A stretch of 58,134 bases of DNA from Fredinandcohnia onubensis (GCF_002734285.1 NZ_NSEA01000016.1:134251-192384); one strand, 5' to 3'; positions 9,538 through 20,731 are shown, counted from the first letter of the stretch. The notes: generated by a model not told the origin, from the sequence alone. Program-made: numbers and translations.

Positions 9538-10105
9538 ATGTGGCTCCCTTCTAGCGAAGATGACGGTTTTGTAAGGGAATTCTCGAATTGCCACGGATAC
9601 AACCTGTCCGGAATATTTTCCGGAAGAAAACTAACTTTAGGCAGCCCTTTTCCCTTGTTTACGTTACATAATCATAACGACACTTCACTCGAATTGGTAT
9701 ATTTTAACATAGATTGAATACAGAACTATACGAGTATTAACTCTTAGTTTACATGAAAATCGGAAAATCATGTATCATTTTATCCTTTTTCATTAAAACA
9801 AGCAAATTCACCTATAGAAGAAAAAATCAATAGGTCAAAGTTCGTACTACAAAAGAAGCGTTCTTTCTTATTCATATTGAGATCATTTAACGTGGCATTT
9901 AGTGTGTTTGAAGTGATTCTTGTTGAAGGTCTAAGTCCTTATACGTTATAGCGTTCGTCTAAGTTTCAAATTTTATGGGTAAGTTACACAAATCAGCTCC
10001 TTCCACTTTTTTTGTGTTTGATTACCTGTAATTACCCCTAGACTCCCATCTAAATCGGCAAGGTTTTTCCAAAAAACTCCTTGCGCAATTCTTATTATAA
10101 CGCAA
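9538..10105. other. long intergenic region upstream of murA; no transaldolase gene
   Basis: About 570 AT-rich bases without an ORF. A perfect palindrome TCCGGAA-TATT-TTCCGGA lies at 9607-9624, about 70 bp before the murA start, in its probable leader. A -10-like TATAAT on the minus strand (plus 10094-10099) lacks a convincing -35. In B. subtilis the gene ywjH (transaldolase family) sits here between fba and murA; it is absent in this window. Confidence 0.5.
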
Positions 10106-10106
10106 G

Positions 10107-10161
10107 AAAACCGCTATCTCCAAATCATGTTGTCAATAACAGGAAATAAGCGGCTTTTTTT
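10107..10161 (-). terminator. fba terminator (possibly bidirectional)
   Basis: CCGCTAT (10111-10117) pairs with ATAAGCGG (10146-10153), with a long loop. TTTT follows on the minus strand and eight T on the plus strand. No plus-strand gene is visible to explain the latter. Confidence 0.55.
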
Positions 10162-10221
10162 TGGGTTGGAGACCATTCTCCAATCTATTTAATTAGACGT
10201 TTTTTACATCCAAAAGGTTAC

Positions 10222-11085
10222 TTACGCGTTAGCTTTTCCAGAGGAACCAAATTCACGCATTTTGCCTTTAACAGTTTCACGAATTGCATCACGAGCAGGT
10301 CCTAAATATTTACGTGGATCATACTCTTCTGTCTTAGCAGCTAATGTTTCACGAACTGCTTTCGCTGAAGCAATTTGGTTTTCTGTGTTAACGTTGATTT
10401 TAGCTGTTCCAAGAGAAATTGATTTTTGAATATCTTTTGTTGGAATACCTGTTCCACCGTGAAGTACGAGCGGTAAACCAGTTTTGTTACCGATTTCTTC
10501 CATCTCTTTGAAACCAAGGTTTGGTTCACCTTTGTAAGGACCGTGAACAGAACCTAAAGCTGGAGCTAAGCAATCAATACCAGTGCGGTTAACAAGCTCA
10601 ACACACTCATTAACATCTGCATAGATAACACCTTCAGCTATTACGTCATCTTCTTGTCCACCAACAGTACCAAGCTCAGCTTCTACAGAAACTCCGTGGA
10701 AATGTGCAAGCTCAACTACTTTAGAAGTAATCTCAATGTTCTCTTCAAATGGATGATGAGAAGCATCAATCATAACAGATGTGAATCCAGCGTGAATAGC
10801 TTTCGCACAATTCTCGAATGAAGAACCATGATCAAGATGAATAGCAACTGGAACTGTGATATTGGATTCTTCCATAATCGCTTTAACCATTGCAACTACA
10901 ACTTTAAATCCACCCATATATCGGCCAGCACCTTCAGAAACACCTAGAATAACTGGTGAATTTTCCTCTTGAGCAGCTTGTAAAATAGCTTGTGTAAATT
11001 CAAGATTGTTAATGTTAAATTGACCTACTGCATACCCTTCTGCTTTTGCTTTTTCAAGCATTTCTTTCATTGAAACCAAAGGCAT
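10222..11085 (-). CDS. fba: class II fructose-bisphosphate aldolase
   Basis: Zinc-dependent cleavage and condensation of fructose-1,6-bisphosphate in glycolysis/gluconeogenesis. 287 residues with the class II signature AIHLDHGSS (81-89; catalytic Asp85 and zinc ligand His86), [13 protein letters not shown] and the phosphate-binding LHGGTG region. Starts [10 protein letters not shown] with AAAGGAGG upstream. Single transcription unit between spo0F and murA. Confidence 0.97.
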   Translation of the reverse strand: MPLVSMKEMLEKAKAEGYAVGQFNINNLEFTQAILQAAQEENSPVILGVSEGAGRYMGGFKVVVAMVKAIMEESNITVPVAIHLDHGSSFENCAKAIHAGFTSVMIDASHHPFEENIEITSKVVELAHFHGVSVEAELGTVGGQEDDVIAEGVIYADVNECVELVNRTGIDCLAPALGSVHGPYKGEPNLGFKEMEEIGNKTGLPLVLHGGTGIPTKDIQKSISLGTAKINVNTENQIASAKAVRETLAAKTEEYDPRKYLGPARDAIRETVKGKMREFGSSGKANA

Positions 11086-11422
11086 GTGAATTTCCTCCTT
11101 TTGTACCGTTTTATTGTGTAAATTAAGGCATTATCCCTATACACGATAGAACCACGGCAAAGTCTCACCGAGTTATTGTATACCTATTCCACAGATTTCG
11201 TATCACCTAATAGAATGACCGAAATAAAATCATAATATGTAAGCTCGTGTTAGAAATTAACAGACAAAAAGCACACAAAAATGCCCTTTGTGTTAAGGAA
11301 TAGCAACAATACAGTACTAAGCATATCACAAGATTTTGATTTCGCAATACAGGAATGTTTCACAATTTTTCGTGAAGCGTTTCCAATTTGTTCATATCGC
11401 TATTTTGTATTTTTTGTGTTTT
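11086..11422. other. fba leader and spo0F 3-prime region
   Basis: About 340 bp without a gene. A TACAAT -10-like hexamer on the minus strand near 11180 is the only promoter-like feature, and its -35 is poor. A weak inverted repeat TTTCAC...GTGAAG near 11357-11376 might end spo0F transcripts, but it lacks a T-tract. Confidence 0.3.
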
Positions 11423-11794
11423 TTATTCAGATTTTAATGGGATATTTGCTCTCACTGCTTCACGAAGCTCATCAATGTCAAACGGCTTTGCAAAATGGGT
11501 AATTGCTCCCAAATCTTTCGCTTCCTGGATCATATCAAGTTCACCATAAGCTGTCATAATGATTACCCGAATATCCTGGTTTATTTTTTTCAGCCTTTTT
11601 AAAATTTCAATACCATCCATACCAGGGATTTTCATATCTAATAAGACCAAATCTGGAGAGTGCTTTTGAACGATATCGATTGCTTGTACCCCATTAGCTG
11701 CTTGGAATGTCTTATAACCTTCTTTTTGAAAAACTTCGTTTAATAGAATCCGTATTCCGTATTGATCATCCACAATTAAGATTTTTTCTGACAT
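11423..11794 (-). CDS. spo0F: sporulation phosphorelay response regulator Spo0F
   Basis: Single-domain receiver of 123 residues that accepts phosphate from sporulation kinases and passes it to Spo0B. Acidic pair D9-D10, phosphorylated aspartate D53 in [11 protein letters not shown], conserved Thr in IIMTAYGE and Lys in HFAKPFD. The open frame extends to 11920, but the extra 42 residues are leader: GGGGGG upstream of ATG 11794 and the [20 protein letters not shown] start fix the true N terminus. A sigma-H promoter and Spo0A boxes lie upstream. Confidence 0.97.
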   Translation of the reverse strand: MSEKILIVDDQYGIRILLNEVFQKEGYKTFQAANGVQAIDIVQKHSPDLVLLDMKIPGMDGIEILKRLKKINQDIRVIIMTAYGELDMIQEAKDLGAITHFAKPFDIDELREAVRANIPLKSE

Positions 11795-11908
11795 TCTTGA
11801 AAAACCCCCCTTAAATAGATAAAAATAGTTGGATAAAATCCTTTGTCTTCCACGATCGTTTTTAGTTACGTTCGTTTTTTCGAATATTATTATATCGTTA
11901 TTCATTTT

Positions 11909-11938
11909 TAATTCTACCATACCTACTTAATTTCCTGC
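11909..11938 (-). promoter_or_regulatory. sigma-H promoter of spo0F
   Basis: Read on the minus strand, GCAGGAAAT (plus 11930-11938) and GTAGAATTA (plus 11909-11917) match the sigma-H consensus RNAGGAWWW and RNNGAATWW at every defined position, with a 12-bp spacer. The leader would be about 105 nt. Confidence 0.85.
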
Positions 11939-11992
11939 TTTTTACCTAAAAAAACTTTTACTTCCAAGACCGAAACAATTAGTACAACATAT

Positions 11993-12061
11993 TTCGACAT
12001 CATTTCTTATTTTTTTCGTATAACGTTATTATGATAATATATGGAAATAAGTCTATCGACA
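11993..12061. promoter_or_regulatory. Spo0A boxes upstream of spo0F
   Basis: A perfect Spo0A box TGTCGAA is present on the minus strand (plus 11993-11999, TTCGACA), about 55 bp upstream of the sigma-H -35. A second, one-mismatch site TATCGACA lies at 12054-12061, close to the start of the divergent ywjG. B. subtilis spo0F is controlled the same way. Confidence 0.65.
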
Positions 12062-12080
12062 AGAAAGGAAATTTACATTT

Positions 12081-12614
12081 ATGTTAAAAATTTTTACTAC
12101 ACAGCTTCAAGGTCAGTTTAAGAGAATTATGGAGCATGAGGAAATGAATATGGAGGATGGGGCTAGGATCCTCGCTCAGTCAGTCATTAGTGATGGTACA
12201 GTTTTTGTACATGGTTTTGGCGAAATGGCAGCAGTTGCAACCGAGGCGTTGGCTGGTGCTGAACCATTAAAGTCTGCAAAGCCCTTATTTACTGATGGAA
12301 AAATGAACGAGATTGAAGATGTTGACTCTGTTCTTTTGATCACTAGATTTTCTACCGATGAAGAAGCCATTAAGCTTGCAGAAGAACTGCGCGGTAAAGG
12401 AATCCAAACGGTAGCGATTTCCGCAATTGTAAAAACGGAAGATGAACGCACTCTTGAGAAGAGCGCCGATATTCATATCGACAGTAAGCTGCAAAAGCCA
12501 CTCATCCCTGATGATGATGGAACCCGTTTTGGCTTCCCAAGCGTGATGACCGCTCTATATGCCTATTACGGTCTAAAATTTACAATCAAAGAAATGGTCG
12601 AGGAATTTGAATAG
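12081..12614 (+). CDS. ywjG: DUF2529 family protein YwjG (SIS-like fold)
   Basis: 177 residues, divergent from spo0F, the same place as ywjG in B. subtilis. The sequence has the alternating beta-alpha pattern of a sugar-isomerase (SIS)-like domain: GTVFVHGFGEM (about 39-49), SVLLITRFSTDEEA (about 83-96), IQTVAISAI (about 108-116). It lacks a recognisable catalytic set. Function unknown. ATG 12081 follows AAAGGAAA. It shares a bidirectional terminator with pyrG. Confidence 0.85.
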   Translation: MLKIFTTQLQGQFKRIMEHEEMNMEDGARILAQSVISDGTVFVHGFGEMAAVATEALAGAEPLKSAKPLFTDGKMNEIEDVDSVLLITRFSTDEEAIKLAEELRGKGIQTVAISAIVKTEDERTLEKSADIHIDSKLQKPLIPDDDGTRFGFPSVMTALYAYYGLKFTIKEMVEEFE

Positions 12615-12658
12615 GATTAAATTGAGTAATGTTCCGTTTTTCACCACATTACACATAA

Positions 12659-12690
12659 TAAAAAGCGAGTGAACTATCACTCGCTTTTTT
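12659..12690. terminator. bidirectional terminator between ywjG and pyrG
   Basis: GCGAGTGA (12665-12672) pairs with TCACTCGC (12677-12684), flanked by AAAAA on the left and TTTTTTT on the right. Confidence 0.9.
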
Positions 12691-12692
12691 TA

Positions 12693-14318
<1,626 letters not shown>

Positions 14319-14417
14319 TCATGTAATTAGTTAAAGTTTGCTCAAAAAATCAAAATGTATAAAAAAATTCTTCTTGGTGCGGGGGTAAATTATTTAACTC
14401 ACCGAACCTTGCACTCC

Positions 14418-14486
14418 TATAAAGTGAAACATTAACTGGCAATTGCCCTCCAAAGGGGGCTTACAGCTAGTTAATGCTGGATAAAA
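14418..14486. repeat. palindromic element, copy A, in the pyrG leader
   Basis: A 69-bp element with ends TATAAAGTGAAAC (14418-14430) and GTTAATGCTGGATAAAA (14470-14486). The interior folds as ATTAACTGGC...GCTAGTTAAT enclosing GCCCTC...GGGGGC. The same ends bracket a longer interior at 28103-28260. Its right end abuts the T-tract of the pyrG attenuator terminator. It lies inside the pyrG 5-prime untranslated region. Confidence 0.75.
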
Positions 14487-14562
14487 TAAAAAAGCTCCAC
14501 TTACAATATGTAAGGGAGCGAAACTTTAATATGGTTTCGTAGATACTCTTTTTTTAGAGCCC
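14484..14562 (-). promoter_or_regulatory. pyrG leader attenuator (GGGC start, reiterative-transcription type)
   Basis: The minus-strand transcript is predicted to start GGGCTC (plus 14557-14562). Downstream is a terminator hairpin GCTCCCTTAC...GTAAGTGGAGC (plus 14494-14519) followed by T6. In B. subtilis pyrG, low CTP causes stuttering that adds G residues at the 5-prime end, and the poly-G tract pairs with the CU-rich side of this hairpin to prevent termination. All the required parts are visible here: GGGC start, C/U-rich GCTCCCTT arm and T-tract. Confidence 0.85.
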
Positions 14563-14569
14563 AAAAAGT

Positions 14570-14598
14570 ATTCTACCGAGATAAGAATAAAAAGTCAA
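14570..14598 (-). promoter_or_regulatory. pyrG sigma-A promoter
   Basis: On the minus strand, TTGACT (plus 14593-14598), 17-bp spacer, TAGAAT (plus 14570-14575), with the predicted GGG start 7 bp further at plus 14562. Confidence 0.85.
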
Positions 14599-14639
14599 TA
14601 TGAGTTTGAGTTTAATTTAACTTGTTAAAAACTTGAGGA

Positions 14640-15212
14640 TTAGTCTTCTTCCTCTTCTTCAAATTCTTCTTCTTCCTCTTCTTCCTCGTCTAACTCATAT
14701 TCTTCATCATCGATAAGTTCTTCATCGTCATCCTCGAAGTCCTCTTCGTCGTCGATGTCATCAAAGTCCTCATCATCTTCTTCGTCTTCGTCCTCGATGT
14801 CATCTACATCTTCGTCTTCTTCTTCAAAGTCTTCATCATAATCAAGATCATCTTCATCAAGATCGTCGAAGCCAATGAGTTCGTCGTCCTCATCCTTCTT
14901 CTTGCTCTTTTTCTTCTTCTTCGGCTTTTCAGTATGAGTAACCTCTTCATCGATTTGCTCGTATGGATACCATGTACGTAGTCCCCAACGATTATCACCT
15001 AATGTAATAAAACGACCATCGATATTGAGATCTGTATAAAACTGAGAAATTCTTGTGCGAACCTCTTCTTCTGAAAGCCCTAAAGTTTTTGTTATTTCGT
15101 CAACTAGCTCGTTAAATGTAATCGCATCTTTTCTCCCTAGGAAAATCTCATACGCTACTTCAAGCATTGACATTTCTTTTATTTGCTCTGGTGAGTATTG
15201 ATCGAGACTCAT
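14640..15212 (-). CDS. rpoE: RNA polymerase delta subunit
   Basis: 190 residues. The N-terminal HARE-HTH-type globular domain (about 1-90) binds core polymerase. A short Lys-rich patch [11 protein letters not shown] (about 97-107) precedes a nearly all Asp/Glu disordered tail to the C terminus. Delta promotes RNA displacement and polymerase recycling and alters promoter selectivity in Firmicutes. ATG 15212 with GGGAG spaced 7 bp is preferred to the TTG one codon earlier. Located directly upstream of pyrG as in B. subtilis. Confidence 0.95.
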   Translation of the reverse strand: MSLDQYSPEQIKEMSMLEVAYEIFLGRKDAITFNELVDEITKTLGLSEEEVRTRISQFYTDLNIDGRFITLGDNRWGLRTWYPYEQIDEEVTHTEKPKKKKKSKKKDEDDELIGFDDLDEDDLDYDEDFEEEDEDVDDIEDEDEEDDEDFDDIDDEEDFEDDDEELIDDEEYELDEEEEEEEEFEEEEED

Positions 15213-15362
15213 CAAGGCACTCCCTTTCTATGTATGTAACTGGAATTCTGGTAAAAACATGTTGTCAGGATTCTTCTTATAAAAAATAAAAAAGAGTTCT
15301 GTAAAATACATATCATTCATTATAAACAAAATCAACCACTTTATGCCAGTGTTATCATATTT

Positions 15363-15395
15363 TAAGGCTGAGTCATTCATTTTTGACTCAGCCTC
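15363..15395 (-). terminator. icmF terminator
   Basis: GGCTGAGTCA (15366-15375) pairs with TGACTCAGCC (15384-15393). The minus-strand tail TTAAAAT is weak in T, so termination efficiency is uncertain. Confidence 0.6.
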
Positions 15396-15404
15396 GATCT
15401 TTTT

Positions 15405-18400
15405 CTACATATTTCTTCGGTATTGTCCGCCTACTTCATAGAGCGCCTGTGTGATTTGGCCAAGACTCGCGACTTGAACCGTTTCCATCAATTCTTCAAA
15501 AATGTTTCCATTGTTAACAGCAACCTGTTTTAGTTTTTTTAATGCTTCTTCTACTTTATCCTTATTTCGTTCCTGAAATTTTTTTAAGTTTTTAATTTGA
15601 AGTTCTTTTTCTTCTTTTGTTGCACGTGCGAGCTCGATATTGTTTAAATCCTCCTCTGTTGGTGGGTTAGGATTTAAATACGTATTTACGCCAATGATCG
15701 GAAGCTCTCCCGTATGCTTTTTCATCTCATAATACATGGACTCATCCTGGATTTTTCCGCGCTGATACTGTGTTTCCATCGCGCCAAGAACACCACCACG
15801 ATCATTTAGACGGTCGAATTCCTGAAGCACAGCTTCTTCCACTAAATCAGTAAGTTCCTCAACAATAAAAGAACCTTGAAGCGGATTTTCATTCTTCGTT
15901 AAGCCATGCTCTTTCGTAATAATCATCTGAATTGCCATCGCACGGCGAACCGATTCTTCGGTTGGTGTTGTAATGGCCTCATCGTATGCATTCGTATGCA
16001 GCGAGTTACAATTATCTTGAAGAGCCATTAGTGCCTGCAGTGTCGTACGAATGTCATTAAAATCAATTTCCTGTGCGTGGAGGGAGCGTCCAGATGTCTG
16101 TACATGGTACTTTAATTTTTGACTACGCTCATTTGCTCCATATTTTTCTCTCATGACCGTTGCCCAAATGCGGCGTGCCACCCGGCCAATTACCGTATAC
16201 TCTGGGTCTAGCCCATTACTAAAAAAGAAGGATAAGTTTGGTGCAAAATCATCAATATTCATTCCACGGCTAAGGTAATATTCCACATACGTGAACCCGT
16301 TTGATAAGGTAAAAGCGAGTTGAGAAATCGGATTAGCACCCGCTTCTGCAATATGATAACCCGAAATGGAAACTGAATAGTAATTTCTTACTTTATGATC
16401 AATGAAATATTCTTGGATATCTCCCATCATACGTAATGCAAATTCCGTTGAGAAGATACACGTATTTTGACCTTGATCTTCTTTTAAAATATCCGCCTGA
16501 ACGGTTCCACGAACTGTCTGTAATGTTTTCGCGCGTACCTCTTGGAATTCCTCCACCGTTAAGATGCGACCTAGCTCCTGTTCACGCTTTTCAACCTGTT
16601 GGTGAATGGCAGTATTCATGAACATCGCAAGGATAATTGGTGCTGGTCCATTGATTGTCATTGAAACCGAAGTAGACGGTGCACAAAGGTCAAACCCCTT
16701 ATAGAGCTTTTTCATATCATCAAGGGTACAAACGCTGACTCCACTTTCCCCGACTTTCCCATAAATATCTGGGCGATAGGCAGGGTCTTCACCATATAAA
16801 GTTACAGAGTCAAACGCTGTACTTAAGCGTTTTGCATCATCATCCTTCGATAAATAATGAAAACGGCGATTCGTTCGATCTGGAGTCCCTTCGCCGGCAA
16901 ACTGACGCTTTGGATCTTCCCCTTCACGTTTGAACGGAAACACACCTGCTGTATAAGGGAATTCACCTGGTACATTTTCTTTGTAGACCCAATGGAGAAT
17001 TTCCCCAAAATCTTTAAATCCTGGGAGAGAAATCTTCGGAATCGACAGGCCAGAAAGACTTTTGGTTTTTAAAATCGTCACGATTTCCTTGTCACGAATT
17101 TTTGTAATGAATTTTTCGCCCTTGTAGGTTTCCTTCAGAGATTCCCAGTTTGCAAGGATTTTCTTCGACTCATCCGAAAGCTTTGCTTCATATTGAGATT
17201 GAAGTGTTTCAAGTGCTTTGAGGACTTCTTCGTTGCCAAGTTCCTTCACACTTTCGATCGTACCGCTAATTTGGAATAGCTTTCTTGCAATCTCCACTTG
17301 TTCGGCTGCTTTTTTATGATAGTTTCGAACCGTGTCTGAAATCTCACGCAGATAATAACGGCGGTCATTTGGGATAATCACATTTTGTTTTTGGACATCT
17401 GCCGTCTTTTCAAATGATGTTTCCCAATCTGTACCCATTTTACCATTGATTTTATCCACTAAATTCGCAAAAAGCGCGTTCGTTCCTGGATCATTAAACT
17501 GACTTGCAATCGTACCGAATACCGGCATTTCTTCATAGTCTTTTTCAAATAAAAGGTGGCTACGCTGATACTGCTTTTGTACTTGACGCTTCGCATCTTC
17601 TGAACCCTTACGTTCGAATTTGTTAATTACAATTAGATCAGCATAGTCAATCATGTCGATTTTTTCAAGCTGTGAAGGCGCACCAAATTCACTTGTCATG
17701 ACATACATGGAGATGTCACAGACCTCTGTAATTTCGGCATCGCCTTGCCCAATTCCGCTTGTTTCAACAATGATTAAGTCAAAGCCTGCTGCTTTTACAA
17801 CTGCAATTGCATCTTTAATTGCTAGCGACAATTCTGATTTTGAACCTCTCGTAGCAAGGCTTCGCATATACACCCTTGGAGAGAAAATGGCATTCATGCG
17901 GATTCGGTCCCCGAGTAAAGCACCACCTGTTTTTTGTTTTGTTGGGTCAACAGATAAAATCGCCACTTTTTTATCGTCGAATTCATTAATAAAACGGCGA
18001 ATCAGTTCGTCCGTGAGGGAGCTTTTTCCTGCCCCACCTGTACCTGTAATCCCCACAACTGGAACTGTTTTCTCAAGTTCTTTTACTTTTTGAATGGCAT
18101 TTTGCGCAGCTGCAGCCGTTTCATTGTTGGCTCCAATTTGATTTTCCGCAATCGTGATGAGCTTAGCGATTGTATTGTAGTCCCCATTTTGAAGGAGCTC
18201 AAGCTCATCTGTTAGCTCCGTGCTTGTTGGGTAATCACACTCTTGTAGCATCTTGTTAATCATCCCTTGAAGACCCAGAATGCGACCATCATCTGGAGAA
18301 AAAATCCCAGCAATTCCGTATTCATGAAGTTCCTTAATTTCACGAGGGATGATGACTCCACCACCACCGCCATAGATGCGAATATGGGAAGCTCCGCGCT

Positions 18401-18665
18401 CTTTCAAAAGATCATACATATATTTAAAATATTCCACATGGCCACCCTGATACGAGGAAATCGCGATACCTTGCGCATCCTCTTGGATTGCTGCATTCAC
18501 AACTTCCTCCACGGAACGGTTATGTCCAAGATGGATTACCTCTGCACCACTCGCCTGTAGGATGCGACGCATAATATTGATCGAGGCATCATGCCCATCA
18601 AATAAGCTTGAAGCTGTCACAAACCGAACATGATGCTTAGGACGATATACCTCTAACGTACTCAT
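15405..18665 (-). CDS. icmF: fused isobutyryl-CoA mutase IcmF
   Basis: 1086 residues combining three parts. The N terminus is a B12-binding domain with the base-off cobalamin motif DGHDAS at 23-28. A MeaI-type G-protein chaperone follows, with P-loop GTGGAGKSS near 208-216 and an NKFE guanine-specificity motif near 350. The acyl-CoA mutase TIM barrel occupies about 570-1086, with YGEDPAYRP and [12 protein letters not shown]. It interconverts isobutyryl-CoA and n-butyryl-CoA (IcmF enzymes can also act on pivalyl- or isovaleryl-CoA). ATG 18665 is spaced 7 bp from GGGGG; the ATG at 18671 is too close to it. It heads downstream of a TetR/beta-oxidation cluster, linking branched-chain acyl-CoAs to beta-oxidation. 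Confidence 0.95.
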   Translation of the reverse strand: MSTLEVYRPKHHVRFVTASSLFDGHDASINIMRRILQASGAEVIHLGHNRSVEEVVNAAIQEDAQGIAISSYQGGHVEYFKYMYDLLKERGASHIRIYGGGGGVIIPREIKELHEYGIAGIFSPDDGRILGLQGMINKMLQECDYPTSTELTDELELLQNGDYNTIAKLITIAENQIGANNETAAAAQNAIQKVKELEKTVPVVGITGTGGAGKSSLTDELIRRFINEFDDKKVAILSVDPTKQKTGGALLGDRIRMNAIFSPRVYMRSLATRGSKSELSLAIKDAIAVVKAAGFDLIIVETSGIGQGDAEITEVCDISMYVMTSEFGAPSQLEKIDMIDYADLIVINKFERKGSEDAKRQVQKQYQRSHLLFEKDYEEMPVFGTIASQFNDPGTNALFANLVDKINGKMGTDWETSFEKTADVQKQNVIIPNDRRYYLREISDTVRNYHKKAAEQVEIARKLFQISGTIESVKELGNEEVLKALETLQSQYEAKLSDESKKILANWESLKETYKGEKFITKIRDKEIVTILKTKSLSGLSIPKISLPGFKDFGEILHWVYKENVPGEFPYTAGVFPFKREGEDPKRQFAGEGTPDRTNRRFHYLSKDDDAKRLSTAFDSVTLYGEDPAYRPDIYGKVGESGVSVCTLDDMKKLYKGFDLCAPSTSVSMTINGPAPIILAMFMNTAIHQQVEKREQELGRILTVEEFQEVRAKTLQTVRGTVQADILKEDQGQNTCIFSTEFALRMMGDIQEYFIDHKVRNYYSVSISGYHIAEAGANPISQLAFTLSNGFTYVEYYLSRGMNIDDFAPNLSFFFSNGLDPEYTVIGRVARRIWATVMREKYGANERSQKLKYHVQTSGRSLHAQEIDFNDIRTTLQALMALQDNCNSLHTNAYDEAITTPTEESVRRAMAIQMIITKEHGLTKNENPLQGSFIVEELTDLVEEAVLQEFDRLNDRGGVLGAMETQYQRGKIQDESMYYEMKKHTGELPIIGVNTYLNPNPPTEEDLNNIELARATKEEKELQIKNLKKFQERNKDKVEEALKKLKQVAVNNGNIFEELMETVQVASLGQITQALYEVGGQYRRNM

Positions 18666-18701
18666 TTCCATTCCCCCAGTCTCACCTATTTTGCATAATC
18701 A

Positions 18702-18792
18702 AATGCGCCTTGGCGTATTTGCGCCCGATTTTTTTCGACTTGCTCGAAAATTTCCTTTGAAAAATCGTGGCATCCGCCGGAGGCTTTAGCTT
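18702..18792. repeat. interspersed intergenic repeat between icmF and tetR
   Basis: Begins near TGCGCCTTGGCGTA (palindrome GCGCC-tt-GGCG) followed by TTTGCGCC, and ends ATCCGCCGGAGGCTTTAGC. I recognise this combination as an intergenic repeat of many Bacillus genomes (recall, not a search). It reaches the stop codon of the upstream regulator gene. Confidence 0.5.
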
Positions 18793-19430
18793 TATTCGGT
18801 TTTCTCATGAATAAAGCTAATTCCTCTTAACAAAAGCTCTGTTTGCATCACAATATATTCCTCAAGTGTGAAAAGCCTGCGCATCGCCCAGCGGCGAAAG
18901 CCCCACATTTGTCCTTGAACAAAAATATTATGAGCTACAAGTTCAACCTGCTTTTTCGGCAATTGAAGTTCCCCGTTGGCAATGCAATCTTCAATTGCTT
19001 TTTCAAACATACCCACCATTTCCACTTCTTTGTTCAACACATATGGAAGAGCATCCTTTGAAAGAGATTTCGCCTCCTGATAAAGGACAAGAACCTCATC
19101 CTGCATCTCATCCATCACAAGAAAGTAATTTCGAATCGCAAGCTTGAGACTCTCAATACTACCTTCCTTTGTATTGATTGCTTCCTCCATTCGTTCTTTA
19201 ACTTGATCGTAAATACTGTCCACGACCAAATAAAGAACATCTTCTTTCTTACGGATATACTCATAAAGCGTGCCAATGCTAAAACCAGCAGCTTTTGCAA
19301 TCTCTCTCGTTGTTGAGCGATGAAACCCTTTTTCCTTAAAAAGCGTCACCGCGCCCTTAATCATCTGATCCCGTCGCTTCTTAATCAACCGCTCATCCTT
19401 CACCGAAGCCGGAACATCATTCCTCCGCAT
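18792..19430 (-). CDS. TetR-family regulator of the acyl-CoA degradation cluster
   Basis: 212 residues from ATG 19430, which has GGAGG spaced 7 bp; upstream residues of the open frame come from a palindromic repeat and are rejected. The N-terminal TetR HTH contains GAVTLFKEKGFHRSTTREIA and GFSIGTLYEYIRKKED (about 25-75). The C-terminal domain is helical and would bind an acyl-CoA-type ligand. It is embedded between acyl-CoA dehydrogenase and icmF genes, so it probably represses this cluster. It is not obviously the B. subtilis FadR orthologue. Confidence 0.85.
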   Translation of the reverse strand: MRRNDVPASVKDERLIKKRRDQMIKGAVTLFKEKGFHRSTTREIAKAAGFSIGTLYEYIRKKEDVLYLVVDSIYDQVKERMEEAINTKEGSIESLKLAIRNYFLVMDEMQDEVLVLYQEAKSLSKDALPYVLNKEVEMVGMFEKAIEDCIANGELQLPKKQVELVAHNIFVQGQMWGFRRWAMRRLFTLEEYIVMQTELLLRGISFIHEKTE

Positions 19431-19444
19431 CTGTTCACCTCCAC

Positions 19445-19507
19445 TTGGGACAGCTGTCCTTCGTCCCACCTTTTTCCTGGGACAAGGGACCTGTCCCCCT
19501 TGACCCA
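19445..19507. repeat. GGGACA palindromic element, copy 1
   Basis: Two back-to-back hairpins made of GGGACA/TGTCCC words, including GGGACAAGGGACCTGTCCC. It lies between the stop of the acyl-CoA dehydrogenase and the ribosome-binding site of the tetR gene. The same element occurs at 20663-20731 in an equivalent position. Confidence 0.85.
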
Positions 19508-20647
19508 TTATTTTGTTAACATTCTAGATATTACGAGGCGTTGAATTTCTTGTGTGCCTTCATAGATTTGAGTGATTTTCGCGTCACGCATATAACGCTC
19601 GACTGGATAGTCTTTTGTATAACCGTATCCACCAAAGACTTGAACTGCTTCTGTTGTTACTTTCATCGCTGTATCACCAGCAAAAAGTTTCGACATGGCA
19701 GATTCTTTTCCATATGGAAGTCCTTCTGATTCTAGCCACGCTGCTTGATAGGTTAAGAGACGGGCTGCCTCAATACTTGTTGCCATATCAGCAAGCTTGA
19801 AGCCAACACCCTGTTGAGCGGCAATCGGTTTACCGAACTGGACACGTTCTTTCGCATATTCGGTAGCTGCATCAAGAGCTCCCTGAGCAATTCCGACCGC
19901 CTGAGCTGCAATCCCGTTACGACCTCCATCAAGCGTCATCATAGCAATCTTAAAGCCTTCACCCTCTTCGCCAAGTAAATTTTCCTTAGGGACACGGCAC
20001 TCTTCAAACATAATTTCAGTAGTAGGTGATGAACGAATGCCCATCTTCTGTTCCTTTTTCCCTACAGAGAAACCCGGGAAGTCGTTTTCGATAATAAACG
20101 CACTTGTACCTTTATGTTTTGAAGATGGGTCGGTTAACGCAAAGACCACATAAATATCAGCAATTCCACCGTTTGTGATGAAGATTTTAGACCCGTTTAA
20201 CACATAATGGTCGCCTTCTACTCTAGCAGTTGTTCTCATTCCACCTGCATCTGAACCAGAGCCAGGCTCTGTTAATCCATAAGCACCGATTTTTTCTCCT
20301 TGTGCCATTGGACGTAAGTATTTTTGTTTCTGTTCTTCACTACCAAACTTGTAAATCGGCCAACCAGCAAGAGATGTATGAGCGGAAAGAGTTACCCCTG
20401 TTGATGCACATACTCTCGAAATCTCTTCAACTGCGATACAATATGCTAAATAGTCACTACCAATACCGCCATATTCCTCTGGCCACGGAATTCCCGTTAA
20501 GCCAAGCTCTGCCATTTTATCGAAAATTTCACGATCAAAGCGTTCCTCTTCATCACGCTCCGCCGCTGTCGGTGCAACCTCATTCTTTGCAAAATCACGA
20601 ACCATCTTACGAATCATTTCATGCTCTTCTGACAACTTAAAATACAT
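19508..20647 (-). CDS. acdA: acyl-CoA dehydrogenase
   Basis: 379 residues from ATG 20647 (GGAGG spaced 8 bp). FAD enzyme that introduces the alpha-beta double bond in acyl-CoAs. It has the N-terminal helical domain, the middle domain signature [16 protein letters not shown] (about 122-137) and the C-terminal active-site IYEGTQEIQ with the catalytic Glu. It is a close paralogue of the next gene. Short-chain or branched-chain acyl-CoA specificity is likely from the context with icmF but cannot be read directly. Confidence 0.93.
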   Translation of the reverse strand: MYFKLSEEHEMIRKMVRDFAKNEVAPTAAERDEEERFDREIFDKMAELGLTGIPWPEEYGGIGSDYLAYCIAVEEISRVCASTGVTLSAHTSLAGWPIYKFGSEEQKQKYLRPMAQGEKIGAYGLTEPGSGSDAGGMRTTARVEGDHYVLNGSKIFITNGGIADIYVVFALTDPSSKHKGTSAFIIENDFPGFSVGKKEQKMGIRSSPTTEIMFEECRVPKENLLGEEGEGFKIAMMTLDGGRNGIAAQAVGIAQGALDAATEYAKERVQFGKPIAAQQGVGFKLADMATSIEAARLLTYQAAWLESEGLPYGKESAMSKLFAGDTAMKVTTEAVQVFGGYGYTKDYPVERYMRDAKITQIYEGTQEIQRLVISRMLTK

Positions 20648-20662
20648 TTCCATTACCTCCAT

Positions 20663-20731
20663 TGGGACAGAGGGACAGGTCCCTCGTCCCACCATTATTT
20701 TCCTGGGGCAAGGGACCTGTCCCCTTGACCC
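20663..20731. repeat. GGGACA palindromic element, copy 2
   Basis: Same architecture as the element at 19445-19507: GGGTCAAGGGGACAGG..., a spacer with AAAA, then GGGACGAGGGACCTGTCCC, ending just before the GGAGG of the next gene. It separates the two acyl-CoA dehydrogenase genes. Confidence 0.85.

Noticed and set aside
10111-10161. Small RNA gene on the plus strand ending at the T8 run
   Set aside because: Only the terminator-like end is visible; no promoter or structured body could be defended.
11281-11502. Plus-strand 73-codon frame antisense to spo0F end
   Set aside because: No ribosome-binding site, overlaps the conserved Spo0F gene on the other strand.
14804-14998. Lys/Arg-rich minus-strand frame inside rpoE
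   Set aside because: Shifted reading of the acidic GAA/GAT-rich tail of the delta subunit.
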